Source: Acinetobacter sp. WCHA45
GTDB lineage: Bacteria; Pseudomonadota; Gammaproteobacteria; Pseudomonadales; Moraxellaceae
DNA: 64,000 nucleotides
Direction: 5' to 3'
Assembly (NCBI RefSeq): GCF_002165255.2
Contig: NZ_CP028561.1
Location: 2,542,001-2,606,000 of the forward strand
The position numbers were made by a program, and so were the translations under genes. The notes beneath the pieces were generated by a model, which was not told the origin of the DNA, did no database searches, and saw nothing but the letters and a program-made list of their open reading frames with translations. Shown here in pieces: positions 1-10,402 of this stretch; positions within the stretch are counted from its first letter, which is position 1; the number at the start of each line of letters is the position of its first letter.

Positions 1-767
1 ATTTCGCTCTTACTACGTGTCCATAATGCGCTAGCAGAGTTAATGGCTTCCCATTCATCCGTCTTCACCATCTGACCGCCTTTAGGCTCTTCACCTTCAG
101 CGACTTCCTCTTCTTGCCAGATTTCTTTTTGCATTTCGATTGGCAAGCTGATGTGATCTGAATACTTATTGATGATTTGTTTAACTTTCCACGACTCTAA
201 ATAGTCGAGTGCATCATCACGTAAATGCAAGATGATATCGGTACCACGGCTTGCTTTCTCAATTGTTTGAACTTCGAACTCGCCCGTTCCACCACTGATC
301 CAACGCACACCTTCGGCAGCATCCAGACCTGCACGGCGCGACTCCACCGTGATTTTATCGGCAACAATAAAGCCAGAATAAAAACCAACACCAAATTGAC
401 CAATTAACTGTGCATCTGCTTTCTGATCACCACTTAACTTGGACATAAAATCTTTAGTGCCCGATTTTGCAATCGTACCAAGATTCTCTATCGCCTCTTG
501 TTGGCTCAAACCAATACCATTATCGGAAATAGTTAAAGTTTTATTCTCTTTATCCAAGCTCACACGAACATGCAAGTTGGCATCATTTTCATAATATTCA
601 GGGTGATTAATTCCTTCAAAACGCAGCTTATCGCAGGCATCCGATGCATTGGAAATCAGTTCACGCAGGAAAATTTCAGGATTGGAATACAGGGAATGCG
701 TCACCAAATGTAATAACTGAGCAACTTCAGCTTGGAAACTATAATTTTTTGAGGCTTGTTCACTCAT
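1..767 (-). CDS. htpG: Molecular chaperone HtpG (Hsp90), N-terminal part, truncated by window edge
   Basis: The ATP-dependent Hsp90 chaperone; about 255 N-terminal codons are visible and the rest lies beyond base 1. The translation starts [19 protein letters not shown] and carries the GHKL ATPase motifs: [11 protein letters not shown] near residues 39-48 (ATP/Mg-binding Asn), DNGIG near 83, the lid stretch GTIAKSGT and FGVGFYS near 124. The ATG at 765-767 is preceded by a good Shine-Dalgarno (AAGGAGTGA, read on the minus strand at 771-779). It is a cytosolic heat-shock protein in this family; no sigma-32 promoter was assigned. Identification is secure, the 3' end is not visible. Confidence 0.97.
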   Translation of the reverse strand, partial: MSEQASKNYSFQAEVAQLLHLVTHSLYSNPEIFLRELISNASDACDKLRFEGINHPEYYENDANLHVRVSLDKENKTLTISDNGIGLSQQEAIENLGTIAKSGTKDFMSKLSGDQKADAQLIGQFGVGFYSGFIVADKITVESRRAGLDAAEGVRWISGGTGEFEVQTIEKASRGTDIILHLRDDALDYLESWKVKQIINKYSDHISLPIEMQKEIWQEEEVAEGEEPKGGQMVKTDEWEAINSASALWTRSKSE

Positions 768-883
768 AAATCACTCCTTATCTTGAGGCTTATATATTTG
801 GAATGATTTATGAATGGTGCATATCTTGAATATTTCAATCCTTGTGTTTTATTTTTTCAGTTAAAAAATGCACAAAAGAACAA

Positions 884-1234
884 TTAGAATGGTCCTTGGC
901 TCAATATACGTGTTTGTAGAAGTTGATCCAATTGCTGTTGTCTTTGTGCATATGCACGACGAAGACAAGAGGTATTTGCTGCACATGAATTACGCTGTTT
1001 CAACCATTGGAATTGCTTATCTTTTTCTGCATCACGTCCTCCCATAGGTAGTGCGTGCAAAATAATCTGGTAAGTTGTTGCCAGTTTTACATCCGCATCA
1101 TTTAAACCACGATCATTACAAATCTGTTGTTCCGATTTCAATTTTGCAGCTTTGCATGAGAAACTGGCGGCATGGGTTTGAGATAAAATGAGTAATGACA
1201 TAAGAAATAATGCTGAGCTTAATAATTTTTTCAT
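884..1234 (-). CDS. Small secreted protein with LprI-type (lysozyme inhibitor-like) domain
   Basis: A 116-residue protein with a clear Sec signal peptide (MKKLLSSALFLMSLLILSQ, cleavage around HAA-SFSC). The mature part has the Cys pattern and EQxIC...D...L...Y / QFxWLKQRNxC...CLRxAYxxR layout of the LprI N-terminal-like domain (PF07007). Members are periplasmic or lipoprotein-like; some inhibit lysozyme, but the role of this one is not known. A GTG directly before the ATG would add one Met; the ATG at 1234 is chosen. It is monocistronic, downstream of the ompW terminator. Confidence 0.75.
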   Translation of the reverse strand: MKKLLSSALFLMSLLILSQTHAASFSCKAAKLKSEQQICNDRGLNDADVKLATTYQIILHALPMGGRDAEKDKQFQWLKQRNSCAANTSCLRRAYAQRQQQLDQLLQTRILSQGPF

Positions 1235-1322
1235 CACCGATCACAACTTATTAAAAACTAGTTCTTAGCTTACCGCACGCTCTTTTTAGGCTTGTATCTG
1301 TTTTATATTACGATTGTAAAAT

Positions 1323-1347
1323 AAAAAACCTCACGATTTGTGAGGTT
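1323..1347 (-). terminator. Intrinsic terminator after ompW
   Basis: Stem AACCTCAC / GTGAGGTT with a 5-nt loop, followed on the minus strand by a run of T. It lies 20 bp past the ompW stop codon. Confidence 0.85.
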
Positions 1348-1366
1348 TCTTTAAATCTAAATCGTC

Positions 1367-1951
1367 TTAGAACTTATAGCTATAGCCCAAAGTATAGACC
1401 ATTGGATTTAGGTCTAAATCAAACTTCGTACCATTAACCAACTTCACTTCAGGGCTAAGATCTGCATATCGAACATCCATATATACACCCCAGTTTTTAG
1501 CGTCAGCAGGTTGGAAATTAAAACCTAACTGACCAGCAAAACCATAAGTATTTTTCACGTCATCAACTAAGCCCTTTTCGTGCCATGCAATGAAGGCTGT
1601 ACCACCAACACCAATATATGGAGTAAATCGAGTTGAATTCTTAAAGTTATATTTTGCTGTGATTGTCGGTGGTAATTGACGAACACTTGCAACTTTCTCA
1701 CCATTTAATAGAACATCGTGATTAATTGGGTTAGCAAGCAAAACCTCAGCTGAAAAAGGCGTATCACCAAAGAAATATTCTACTGAAGGTGTAAATGCGA
1801 ATTCATGATCACCTTTAACTACAACACCTGGAGCTAATGTTGTATCTGCAGTTGGCGCAATAACACTACCACCGACCTTAACCTGAAAACCACCTGCAAA
1901 CGCAGTTGATGATAACCCCAATAATGTAATAACTAATAATTTTTTTAGCAT
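1367..1951 (-). CDS. ompW: OmpW-family outer membrane beta-barrel protein
   Basis: A 194-residue protein with a signal peptide (MLKKLLVITLLGLSSTAFA-GG) and the features of the eight-stranded OmpW barrel: alternating hydrophobic strands, the LPPTITAKYNF segment near residue 93 (family LPPTxxxxYxF), PYIGVGG and a C-terminal aromatic Phe (YSYKF) recognised by the Bam machinery. OmpW proteins form narrow hydrophobic channels in the outer membrane. The start has an AGAGG ribosome-binding site 8 nt upstream. It stands alone between its own terminator and a 500-bp AT-rich gap. Family assignment is firm; the exact substrate is unknown. Confidence 0.88.
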   Translation of the reverse strand: MLKKLLVITLLGLSSTAFAGGFQVKVGGSVIAPTADTTLAPGVVVKGDHEFAFTPSVEYFFGDTPFSAEVLLANPINHDVLLNGEKVASVRQLPPTITAKYNFKNSTRFTPYIGVGGTAFIAWHEKGLVDDVKNTYGFAGQLGFNFQPADAKNWGVYMDVRYADLSPEVKLVNGTKFDLDLNPMVYTLGYSYKF

Positions 1952-2412
1952 TTAAAAAAACCTCTTTAATCAAAATTTCAACCTATATTTAATAATAATC
2001 ATGTCTTTTTATTTTATGCAATACATATTAATTCCGACCAATTTAATTATTTTTACAAATATCTGATTAACAACAATATAAATTTGTAAAGATATGTAAT
2101 TATTTATAAATCAAACTAATTTACTATGATTAACCAATTGAAAACCAAGTGTTTTTATCAGAATTAACCAGCTTAAATATATATTTAAAATAAATCTTTT
2201 AAAGTATAAACTAAATAAATTTAGTTTTATTACAAAATAGAATGAGAACTTAATATAATAAACAGGAATAAAAAGACAAAAAATTTCACTTTATTTCTTC
2301 TATGATAAATAAATAGAAACTATTCATATCAAGGTGGTTTAAAATAAATATAGTTATTATTTAATAAGCATAATTATTATATTTAATATAAATGATATTT
2401 TATTATTTCTTA
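1952..2412. other. AT-rich non-coding gap upstream of ompW
   Basis: About 460 bp made almost entirely of A/T runs, with no credible gene on either strand. It must hold the ompW promoter at its left edge. I see no tRNA, long repeat or phage remnant. The composition would suit binding by the H-NS-type protein encoded at 27371-27697, but that is inference. Confidence 0.6.
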
Positions 2413-2442
2413 ATATAAAAAATGGTTCCTTATGGAACCATT
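2413..2442 (-). terminator. Intrinsic terminator after the antiporter gene
   Basis: Perfect 9-bp stem AATGGTTCC / GGAACCATT with a 4-nt loop, then TTTTATA on the minus strand, starting 10 bp after the stop codon. Confidence 0.9.
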
Positions 2443-2451
2443 CTCTATTCA

Positions 2452-3873
2452 TTATAAAACCATTGCTGCGATCCAGCCAAAAATAAGTAGCGGGATATTA
2501 AAATGTATAAATGTTGGCACTACAGTATCCCAAATATGATCATGTTGACCATCTACACCTAGTCCTGCTGTAGGTCCTAATGTTGAATCTGAGGCAGGCG
2601 AACCTGCATCACCTAATGCAGCAGCAGTACCAATCAATGCAATTGTCGCCAAAGGTGAGAATCCAAATTGTACGCAGAGTGGCACATAAATCACCGCCAG
2701 CACAGGCACACTTGAGAAAGATGAACCAATACCGATCGTGACAAACAAGCCAATAAATAGCATCAAGAACGCAGCTAAAGCATGATTATCACCAATGATA
2801 TGTACAACGCCATTCACTAGATGAGCAATGTCGCCTGTATGCGTCATGACTGAAGCAAAACCTGCCGCGGAAATCATGATAAAACCAACTAAGGCCATCA
2901 TTCGCATCCCTTGCACAAACACATCATCAGCTTCTTGCCATTTAAAGATGCCAGAAGCGGATAACACAGCAAAACCAACAAGGCCACCTAAAATCATCGA
3001 ACCTGAATACAACTGCGCAACTAAGGTTAAACCGATTGCAAGTAACGCCATAAGCATGGTTTTTTTGGAAATATAAGGTACATTTTCAGCTTCATGCTTC
3101 AACTCTTCAGCATCCGCCTTGAGGTCATATTCAGCTTGTGTTGTTGCTCGTAGTGGTTTATCCAAATCAATGCTTGTAACGGGTGAAATTGATCGATCAA
3201 CATATTCACGGGGCTTACGATAACTAATAAACACAGCGACTAAAGTACCTAAAACCATACCCAAAACAGGTATCGCCATGCCAATAGGCATCATGCTACG
3301 TTCTACATGCAAACCATATGCAGCCCCAATTTTATTGATATTCCCCATCAAAATTTGTTCAAGGAAAATGGCACCAAAGCCCACAGGTAAGAAGATATAT
3401 GTTCCAACTAAACCCAACGTCAGTACACATGCTGCCGCACGTCGATCAAGCTTGAGGTGATTCATCACTTTTAACAATGGCGGAACCAATACAGGAATAA
3501 AAGCAATATGAACTGGGATTAGATTTTGAGAGAAAATTGCAGCGATGAGTAAAATCGTTAATAAAAGATATTTCACTTTTTTTTCTTGATTTTTACTGGC
3601 TTCCATTCCTAATAAACCAATCAGTTTATGTGCAAGTAAATCTGGTAAACCAGATTTAGATAATGCTAAGGCAAAAGCACCTAGAACAGCATAAGCCAAA
3701 GCGACTTCAGCACCATCTCCCAGTCCTGCATTAAAAGCTTCTACAGTTTGAGAAAGGCTCAGTCCAGCAACCAAACCACCAATAATGGCTGATATGACCA
3801 AAGTGAGAACAACAGAAACGCGTGCCAGTGACAAAATAAACATCACGGCAATCGCAATTACGACAGCATTCAT
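2452..3873 (-). CDS. Na+/H+ antiporter-family transporter (NhaC/YuiF-like)
   Basis: A 473-residue polytopic inner-membrane protein with roughly 11-12 hydrophobic helices and one hydrophilic cytoplasmic loop around residues 225-270. Conserved family segments include [20 protein letters not shown] near 115, [20 protein letters not shown] near 383 and [18 protein letters not shown] near 425, typical of the NhaC/YuiF-type ion-transporter superfamily. Such proteins exchange cations for protons, and some relatives carry amino acids, so the substrate is not settled. The ATG at 3873 is preferred to an upstream TTG at 3879; neither has a strong ribosome-binding site. Monocistronic. Confidence 0.8.
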   Translation of the reverse strand: MNAVVIAIAVMFILSLARVSVVLTLVISAIIGGLVAGLSLSQTVEAFNAGLGDGAEVALAYAVLGAFALALSKSGLPDLLAHKLIGLLGMEASKNQEKKVKYLLLTILLIAAIFSQNLIPVHIAFIPVLVPPLLKVMNHLKLDRRAAACVLTLGLVGTYIFLPVGFGAIFLEQILMGNINKIGAAYGLHVERSMMPIGMAIPVLGMVLGTLVAVFISYRKPREYVDRSISPVTSIDLDKPLRATTQAEYDLKADAEELKHEAENVPYISKKTMLMALLAIGLTLVAQLYSGSMILGGLVGFAVLSASGIFKWQEADDVFVQGMRMMALVGFIMISAAGFASVMTHTGDIAHLVNGVVHIIGDNHALAAFLMLFIGLFVTIGIGSSFSSVPVLAVIYVPLCVQFGFSPLATIALIGTAAALGDAGSPASDSTLGPTAGLGVDGQHDHIWDTVVPTFIHFNIPLLIFGWIAAMVL

Positions 3874-3996
3874 GGACAAAATTTAGGAGCAAAAAGAAAG
3901 GCGACATTCTAGCAGATTCATTGTATAGAAGATGAAAATGTCGCCAAATTGCAATCTGTTTTAAGTGATTTTTATTTTGATTAATCCGCTAAAGCC

Positions 3997-4872
3997 TTAA
4001 ACAGTCTGGCGTTTTACAAAATGACGGATTAGTTCAGCAATTTTGGTTGGCTTACTTAGAACTGCCCAGTGGTTGGCATCAAGTTCAACATATTCCAAGT
4101 TTTCAACCCATTTTGGCATTGATTCCGTAATGTACTCAGGGCTAACAAATGCATCGCGTTTTAATACAATCGCCTGTACAGGACATTGAGCATAGCGTTG
4201 GCGTGGTTGAGCCAGTGAAGGAATAAAGTTAGCACGATACAAATTAATACCGTATTTACCATCTGACACAATATTTGCATTTAATGGCAAATTTTGTTTT
4301 TTCTCTAAGCCACTTAAAATCTTACCCCACTTTTCTGGACTAAAGAAAGTCCATACGGTTGGAGCAACTAATGGCAAATGGAAAGCACCAATATACCAAG
4401 ATTTAGTCAGCATTTTCAGTACATTACTTGGTGCAGATTTAAACTTTTCACGCAAATATAAAGAAGCATGATCCAAGCAAGGGCCTGAGATTGTTGTATA
4501 AGATAGTAAACGACCTTTTAACTTAGGTTCAGTTACTGATTCCCAAGACTGTAAAGAACCCCAGTCATGCGCTGCCATGTGGAAATTGCGGTTGGGTAAC
4601 ACTTGATCAACGACTTCTTGTAAATCCAAAGATAAACGCGGTAATCGATAGTCTTTAATACGCTTTGGAATTGATGACAAACCTGCACCACGAACATCGT
4701 AAGTAACGACATAATAGTCATCAACCAATTGCTCAATAATCGGCTCCCATACTTCTTGATTATCGGGATAACCATGTACTAACACCAATGGTGTTTTCTT
4801 TTCATCACCCCATATTTTGACACAGAGGCTTTGTTGGTCAGAAGTGGTTACTGTTTTTACTTGTGCTTGCAT
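3997..4872 (-). CDS. Alpha/beta hydrolase (epoxide hydrolase / dehalogenase-like)
   Basis: A 291-residue single-domain alpha/beta hydrolase, cytosolic (no signal peptide). It shows the oxyanion motif HGYPDNQEVW near residue 33, DVRGAGLSS near 58 and the nucleophile elbow AAHDWGSLQSWE near 100. There Asp takes the nucleophile place, as in epoxide hydrolases and haloalkane dehalogenases, rather than Ser. A late His in ANHW (near 270) completes the triad. The substrate cannot be told from sequence. It is divergent from the DUF4442 gene across 93 bp. Confidence 0.8.
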   Translation of the reverse strand: MQAQVKTVTTSDQQSLCVKIWGDEKKTPLVLVHGYPDNQEVWEPIIEQLVDDYYVVTYDVRGAGLSSIPKRIKDYRLPRLSLDLQEVVDQVLPNRNFHMAAHDWGSLQSWESVTEPKLKGRLLSYTTISGPCLDHASLYLREKFKSAPSNVLKMLTKSWYIGAFHLPLVAPTVWTFFSPEKWGKILSGLEKKQNLPLNANIVSDGKYGINLYRANFIPSLAQPRQRYAQCPVQAIVLKRDAFVSPEYITESMPKWVENLEYVELDANHWAVLSKPTKIAELIRHFVKRQTV

Positions 4873-4965
4873 AATTTTTTCCCATTTTGTTTTCTATCGG
4901 CTTGGTTATAAAACAGCCATTGCCAGCGATGCACTAAAAATGATACTTATGGAGTATGAATAGCG

Positions 4966-5472
4966 TTGCAAGAAAAAAAATTGACCATGAAAGACTTTTT
5001 CAAAAAAATTCGAACCATTCCAGCGATTTCTAAATTTATGCTGAATCATTATTCCCCTTATCGCGGGGCAGGAATCACAATTGAAACCATTGATATGGAC
5101 AATTACCACATCCGTGTCAAAATGCCGCTCACCCGAAAAAACCGTAACATTGTTGGGACACATTTTGGTGGAAGTTTATACTCAATGGTTGACCCATTTT
5201 ATATGCTGATGCTCATGCATCATTTAGGCCATAAATATATTGTGTGGGATAAAAGTGCCTCGATTAATTTCCTGTCACCAGGTCGCAGCACCGTCTATGC
5301 CGATATACAGCTCAGTGCCACTGAAATTGCGGAAATTAAGCAATTGGCTGAAAATCATGAACCTTTACTTCGATCATATACTTTAAATATTGTGGATGAA
5401 GCTGGTACTCGGATCGCAGAAGTCGAGAAAACCTTATACATTCGTAGAAAAAAGGCTAAAGCTACTACTTAA
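4966..5472 (+). CDS. Hotdog-fold protein, DUF4442 / PaaI-like thioesterase
   Basis: A 168-residue protein of the hotdog thioesterase superfamily. THFGGSLYSMVDPFYMLMLM (residues 65-84) is the central hotdog helix seen in DUF4442 proteins, followed by the strand WDKSASINFLSPGRSTVYAD. Relatives hydrolyse acyl-CoA or have unproven roles. The start is uncertain: the TTG at 4966 has GGAG 11 nt upstream, while an in-frame ATG at 4987 (MKDFFKKIRT) gives a 161-residue protein with a poorer site. Divergent from the alpha/beta hydrolase; a shared regulator is possible but not shown. Confidence 0.8.
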   Translation: MQEKKLTMKDFFKKIRTIPAISKFMLNHYSPYRGAGITIETIDMDNYHIRVKMPLTRKNRNIVGTHFGGSLYSMVDPFYMLMLMHHLGHKYIVWDKSASINFLSPGRSTVYADIQLSATEIAEIKQLAENHEPLLRSYTLNIVDEAGTRIAEVEKTLYIRRKKAKATT

Positions 5473-5487
5473 TCTATATAGCTAGAT

Positions 5488-5522
5488 AAAAAATGCCTGA
5501 GAGGAATCACAGGCATTTTTTA
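5488..5522. terminator. Bidirectional terminator between convergent genes
   Basis: Stem AAATGCCTG / CAGGCATTT with a 10-nt loop, A-rich on the left and T-rich on the right. It can serve both the DUF4442 gene (+) and the glycine-zipper gene (-). Confidence 0.85.
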
Positions 5523-5537
5523 TTACGAAATTAGAAA

Positions 5538-5894
5538 TTATTTCTTTTCTTGGATGGCAGCACCTGCACCACCACCGATCGCACCACCAATTGCGGCACC
5601 AGAATCACCACCTAATAACGCTTTACCTACAACTGAACCAATACCTGCTCCAATAGCACTACTTGTAGTCGTACGGCTACTACCACCTTGGGTATTTGCC
5701 CCTACACCAGCACCAGCTGCTGCACCTACACCCGCACCTAGACCACCACCAACATGGTTACCAACACCACCACCTACTGCACCACCTAAGGCTGCTGCAC
5801 CTATACGCTGGTCTGATGCGCTCATATTTTGACAACCTGTAAACATAACCGTTGATATGACTAAAGCAGAAACAACACCAATCGTTTTTTTCAT
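5538..5894 (-). CDS. Glycine-zipper outer-membrane lipoprotein (YMGG-like)
   Basis: A 118-residue lipoprotein. The signal MKKTIGVVSALVISTVMFTGC ends in a lipobox (MFTG-C21). The rest is almost all glycine-zipper repeats (GxxxG, for example GAAALGGAVGGGVGNHVGG), a motif of membrane-embedded helices in 17-kDa surface antigen and YMGG families. A good AGGAGAG site lies 8 nt before the ATG. Function is unknown; such proteins are linked to envelope integrity. The antisense strand is also open for 92 codons, but only because Gly codons read as Pro/Ala on the other strand. Confidence 0.82.
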   Translation of the reverse strand: MKKTIGVVSALVISTVMFTGCQNMSASDQRIGAAALGGAVGGGVGNHVGGGLGAGVGAAAGAGVGANTQGGSSRTTTSSAIGAGIGSVVGKALLGGDSGAAIGGAIGGGAGAAIQEKK

Positions 5895-6022
5895 GACGGA
5901 TACTCTCCTGTTCTGTATGTTAAAAATAATAATCTTCTTTTATGTGGACTTTGATCATGTTATGTAATTTGAGTTAGCTAATGCTTTAATATTTGTAAAT
6001 TTAAACTCAATTTTAAACCAAT

Positions 6023-6050
6023 AAAAAAAGCACCCGAAGGTGCTTTTTTT
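6023..6050 (-). terminator. Intrinsic terminator of the rpoBC operon
   Basis: AAAGCACC / GGTGCTTT stem with a CGAA (minus strand TTCG) tetraloop and a T7 tail on the minus strand, 15 bp after the rpoC stop. Confidence 0.93.
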
Positions 6051-6064
6051 GAATCAACTCATAA

Positions 6065-9000
6065 TTAGAATTGATCTGAATTTAACGCTTGGCTAAACGC
6101 TTGATCAACTTCACTGAAATCATTGTGAAGTTCAAACTCAGCAGCTTCCGCTTCTTGACGACGACGTTCTAGGTGATACGCAAGACCTGTACCAGCAGGA
6201 ATCAAACGACCAACAACAACGTTTTCTTTCAAGCCACGTAAATCATCTTCTTTACCTGTTACAGCCGCTTCAGTTAACACACGTGTTGTTTCCTGGAACG
6301 ATGCAGCAGAGATGAACGAGTCAGTAGAAAGCGACGCTTTGGTAATACCCATCAATTGACGTTCAAACTTCGCAGGGAACTTGTTCTGAGCCAAGACAGC
6401 TTGGTTCTCTTGAACAACACGGATGTAATCCACTTGTTCGCCTTTAATAAAGCTTGTATCGCCACCATCAGTGATTTCAACTTTACGCAACATTTGACGT
6501 ACGACGACTTCAATGTGCTTATCGTTGATTTTTACACCTTGGAGACGGTAAACGTCTTGAACTTCGTTCACGATGTAGTTTGTTAAAGCAACTTCGCCTT
6601 TCAAACGTAAGATGTCATGTGGGTTTTGTGGACCATCAGAAATGGTTTCACCACGGTTCACATGCTCACCCTCGAACACGTTGATTTGACGCCATTTAGG
6701 AATCAACTCTTCGTAGATCTCTGAACCATCATCAGGTGTGATCACTAAACGGTTCTTACCTTTGGTCTCTTTACCAAAGCTTACGATACCAGACACTTCT
6801 GCCAAAATCGCATGCTCTTTTGGTTTACGTGCTTCAAACAAGTCTGCAACGCGTGGAAGACCACCGGTAATATCACGAGTACGCGAAGATTCTTGTGGTA
6901 CACGACCGATTACATCACCCACACCAATCGTTTCGCCATCACGGACAGTCACGATTGTATTTTGTGGCAAGAAGTAGAACTGTTCGCCGCCATCTGTTGT
7001 ATCCAACACGATCGCAGGACGTAAATCTTTACCAGACGCAGGACGTGCTGTTACTGGCAAGATTTCAACAGTCGTCATACCTGTTGCATCATCAGTCTTA
7101 GAGGTTGCAGTTACACCATCAGCGATTTGGCTGAAACGTGCTTTACCCGCAACTTCTGTAACAAGTGGATGTGTATGTGGATCCCAAGTCGCTACGATAC
7201 CGCCAGCTTCTACAGTCTCACCATCTTTCAACAAGATGCTGGCACCGTAAGGAAGTTTATAACGCTCACGCTCACGACCTAAGTCATCCGCAATACCAAT
7301 TTCACCTGAACGAGAAACTGACACTAAGTGACCTTTGGCATGTTGTACAGTTTTCACATTGTGGAAACGTACAGTACCTTTGTTACGTACTTGAACGCTG
7401 TTCGCAGCAGAAGTTCGGCTCGCAGCACCACCAACGTGGAACGTACGCATCGTTAACTGTGTACCAGGTTCACCAATTGACTGAGCAGCCATTACACCGA
7501 CTGATTCACCTGGATTCACCAAGTGACCACGTGCAAGGTCACGACCATAACAACGAGCACACACACCGAATGTAGATTCACATGCAATTACTGAGCGTAC
7601 TTTAACTTCATCGACACCCGCTTCTTCAAGCTGAGCTGCGATTTTCTCGTCAATAAGTGTACCGCGAGGTAATACAACTTCGTCATCAGATGCACGACGT
7701 ACATCTTCAGCCGTTACACGACCTAATACGCGGTCACGTAATGGCTCGATGACATCACCACCTTGAATGAATGGAGTCATCACTAAACCACCCGCTGTAC
7801 CACAGTCAGGTTCAGTAATTACTAAGTCTTGTGCTACGTCTACTAGACGACGAGTCAAGTAACCAGAGTTTGCTGTTTTTAAAGCTGTATCGGCCAAACC
7901 TTTACGCGCACCGTGTGTTGAAATGAAGTACTGAAGTACTGTCAAGCCTTCACGGAAGTTTGCTTTAATCGGTGTCTCAATGATCGAGCCATCTGGCTTC
8001 GCCATCAAACCACGCATACCCGCTAACTGACGAATCTGAGCTGCCGAACCACGGGCACCCGAGTCAGACATCATGTAGATACTGTTGAATGATTTCTGCT
8101 TCTCATCTTCACCTTGCTTGTTTTTCACAAGGGTATAAGACAGGTTATCCATCATTGCTTTCGCAACCTGGTCATTGGTACGCGCCCAAATATCGACCAC
8201 TTTGTTATAGCGCTCACCCGCAGTTACGAAACCTTGCTCAAACTGTTGTTCGATTTCACGAACTTCTGTTTCAGCTTTGTCAATAATGACTTGTTTCGTT
8301 GGTGGGATCAACATGTCTTCCATACCAACAGATACACCTGAACGCGTCGCTTGACGGAAGCCCAAATACATCAATTGGTCAGCGAAGATAACAGTATCTT
8401 TCAAACCAAGTTTACGGTAGCAAGAGTTGATTAACTTAGAGATGTTCTTTTTAGTCATCTCAAGGTTGATCATATCAAAGCTTAAACCTTGTGGAACAAC
8501 TTCCCAAAGTAAGCAACGACCTGGTGTTGTATCAACGATAATCGTTTGCTGTTCACGTTCACCATTTTCATTGATCACAGTTTGGTGTACACGTACTTTT
8601 ACACGTGCGTGAATCGCTACTTTACCCGTTGCCAATGCGCGGTTTACTTCGTGAGTATCCGCAAACACCATGCCTTCACCCTTGGCATTTACTGCATCAC
8701 GTGTGATGTAGTAAAGACCCAATACAACGTCCTGAGAAGGAACGATGATTGGCTCACCGTTGGCTGGCGACAAGATGTTGTTTGTTGACATCATCAATGC
8801 ACGAGCTTCAAGCTGCGCTTCCAATGTCAATGGAACGTGTACCGCCATTTGGTCACCATCGAAGTCGGCGTTAAACGCAGCACATACGAGTGGGTGAAGA
8901 CGGATCGCCTTACCTTCAATCAGAATCGGTTCAAATGCTTGAAGACCTAAACGGTGAAGTGTTGGCGCACGGTTCAACATTACTGGATGTTGACGAATTA

Positions 9001-10258
9001 CAGAAGCAAGAACGTCCCAAACTTCTGGAGTCTCACGCTCAACCATTTTCTTCGCAGCTTTAATGGTTGTTGCTTGACCAGATGCTTGTAGTTTCGCGAA
9101 GATAAATGGTTTGAATAATTCAAGCGCCATTTTCTTCGGAAGACCACATTGGTGAAGGCGTAAAGTAGGACCTACGGTAATTACCGAACGACCAGAATAG
9201 TCAACACGTTTACCAAGTAAGTTTTGACGGAAACGACCTTGTTTACCTTTGATCATATCAGCCAAAGATTTCAATGGACGTTTGTTCGAACCTGTAATCG
9301 CACGACCACGACGACCGTTATCAAGCAATGCATCAACAGACTCTTGTAACATACGTTTTTCGTTACGTACGATAATGTCTGGTGCAGCAAGATCAAGAAG
9401 ACGTTTCAAACGGTTGTTACGGTTGATCACACGACGATATAGATCGTTTAAGTCTGAAGTCGCGAAACGACCACCTTCAAGTGGTACAAGCGGACGTAAG
9501 TCTGGTGGAAGTACTGGAAGTACATTCATCACCATCCATTCAGGCTTATTGTTTGATTCTTTGAATGCTTCCATCAACTTCAAACGTTTAGACGCTTTTT
9601 TAAGTTTCGTCTCTGAAGTCGTTTGTGGAATCTCTTCACGTAAACGAGCAATTTCAGCTTCAAGATCGATGTCTTTCAACAAGTCTTGAACAGCTTCTGC
9701 ACCCATTTTCGCTGTGAATTCATCACCGTGCTCTTCAAGTGCATTGTAGTATTCTTCATCCGTTAAAAGTTGATACTTTTCAAACGGAGTCATACCAGGA
9801 TCAGTAACGACATAAGATTCGAAATATAATACGCGCTCGATATCACGTAATGTCATATCAAGAAGTAAACCAATACGGCTCGGTAATGATTTCAAGAACC
9901 AAATGTGTGCAACTGGAGAAGCAAGTTCAATGTGACCCATACGTTCACGACGAACTTTAGCAGTCGTTACTTCAACGCCACATTTTTCACAAATGACGCC
10001 TTTATATTTCATACGCTTGTATTTACCACACAAGCATTCGTAATCTTTTACTGGACCAAAGATTTTGGCACAGAACAAACCGTCACGTTCAGGTTTAAAA
10101 GTACGGTAGTTAATGGTTTCAGGCTTTTTAACTTCACCGTGAGACCATGACTTAATCATCTCTGGTGACGCAAGACCAATACGGATACGGTCAAATTCAA
10201 TCGGTGCATGACCTTCTGAATCCGTTTTCTTACGCATGATATCGAGCAAGTCTTTCAA
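6065..10258 (-). CDS. rpoC: DNA-directed RNA polymerase subunit beta'
   Basis: The 1397-residue catalytic beta' subunit. Visible landmarks are the N-terminal zinc-binding Cys cluster ([20 protein letters not shown], near 71-90), the bridge/active-site NADFDGDQM loop near 463 that holds the catalytic Mg2+, and the second zinc site [11 protein letters not shown] near 890. The start codon is TTG at 10256-10258 with GGAG 7 nt upstream, giving [11 protein letters not shown], which matches the family N-terminus. It is the last gene of the rplKAJL-rpoBC run. A double-hairpin repeat occupies most of the 141-bp gap from rpoB. Confidence 0.99.
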   Translation of the reverse strand: MKDLLDIMRKKTDSEGHAPIEFDRIRIGLASPEMIKSWSHGEVKKPETINYRTFKPERDGLFCAKIFGPVKDYECLCGKYKRMKYKGVICEKCGVEVTTAKVRRERMGHIELASPVAHIWFLKSLPSRIGLLLDMTLRDIERVLYFESYVVTDPGMTPFEKYQLLTDEEYYNALEEHGDEFTAKMGAEAVQDLLKDIDLEAEIARLREEIPQTTSETKLKKASKRLKLMEAFKESNNKPEWMVMNVLPVLPPDLRPLVPLEGGRFATSDLNDLYRRVINRNNRLKRLLDLAAPDIIVRNEKRMLQESVDALLDNGRRGRAITGSNKRPLKSLADMIKGKQGRFRQNLLGKRVDYSGRSVITVGPTLRLHQCGLPKKMALELFKPFIFAKLQASGQATTIKAAKKMVERETPEVWDVLASVIRQHPVMLNRAPTLHRLGLQAFEPILIEGKAIRLHPLVCAAFNADFDGDQMAVHVPLTLEAQLEARALMMSTNNILSPANGEPIIVPSQDVVLGLYYITRDAVNAKGEGMVFADTHEVNRALATGKVAIHARVKVRVHQTVINENGEREQQTIIVDTTPGRCLLWEVVPQGLSFDMINLEMTKKNISKLINSCYRKLGLKDTVIFADQLMYLGFRQATRSGVSVGMEDMLIPPTKQVIIDKAETEVREIEQQFEQGFVTAGERYNKVVDIWARTNDQVAKAMMDNLSYTLVKNKQGEDEKQKSFNSIYMMSDSGARGSAAQIRQLAGMRGLMAKPDGSIIETPIKANFREGLTVLQYFISTHGARKGLADTALKTANSGYLTRRLVDVAQDLVITEPDCGTAGGLVMTPFIQGGDVIEPLRDRVLGRVTAEDVRRASDDEVVLPRGTLIDEKIAAQLEEAGVDEVKVRSVIACESTFGVCARCYGRDLARGHLVNPGESVGVMAAQSIGEPGTQLTMRTFHVGGAASRTSAANSVQVRNKGTVRFHNVKTVQHAKGHLVSVSRSGEIGIADDLGRERERYKLPYGASILLKDGETVEAGGIVATWDPHTHPLVTEVAGKARFSQIADGVTATSKTDDATGMTTVEILPVTARPASGKDLRPAIVLDTTDGGEQFYFLPQNTIVTVRDGETIGVGDVIGRVPQESSRTRDITGGLPRVADLFEARKPKEHAILAEVSGIVSFGKETKGKNRLVITPDDGSEIYEELIPKWRQINVFEGEHVNRGETISDGPQNPHDILRLKGEVALTNYIVNEVQDVYRLQGVKINDKHIEVVVRQMLRKVEITDGGDTSFIKGEQVDYIRVVQENQAVLAQNKFPAKFERQLMGITKASLSTDSFISAASFQETTRVLTEAAVTGKEDDLRGLKENVVVGRLIPAGTGLAYHLERRRQEAEAAEFELHNDFSEVDQAFSQALNSDQF

Positions 10259-10330
10259 TTTTTTTCTCCGTGTGTCGGGGAGCTACGCTCTCCCGACTGG
10301 GTCACAAATATTGTTTTTACTGAAATTTGG

Positions 10331-10402
10331 AATCTCCCCTAACCCCTCTTTAACAAAGAGGAGAACTTCCCCCTTTAATAAAGGGGGATCGAGGGGGATT
10401 TA
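10331..10402 (-). repeat. Double-hairpin intergenic repeat (REP-like), copy 1, at rpoB stop
   Basis: Read on the minus strand, the rpoB TAA runs straight into AATCCCCCTCGATCCCCC, a first stem (CCCCCTTTATTAAAGGGGG), a second stem (CCTCTTTGTTAAAGAGG) and the closing GGGGAGATT. The ends (AATCCC.../...GGRGATT) are complementary. The same plan recurs at 41690-41807. I take it as a dispersed Acinetobacter intergenic repeat; the copy number in the genome cannot be seen here. Confidence 0.7.

Noticed and set aside
1988..2006. Fur-like box upstream of ompW
   Set aside because: Only about 12 of 19 matches in a region that is nearly all A/T, so chance is likely.
5554..5832. 92-codon plus-strand frame antisense to the glycine-zipper gene
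   Set aside because: Pro/Ala-rich product arises from Gly codons on the other strand; no ribosome-binding site, and the minus-strand lipoprotein is convincing.
6356..8788. Several plus-strand frames of 60-136 codons inside rpoC
   Set aside because: They are shadows of a highly conserved gene, with no family resemblance or translation signals.
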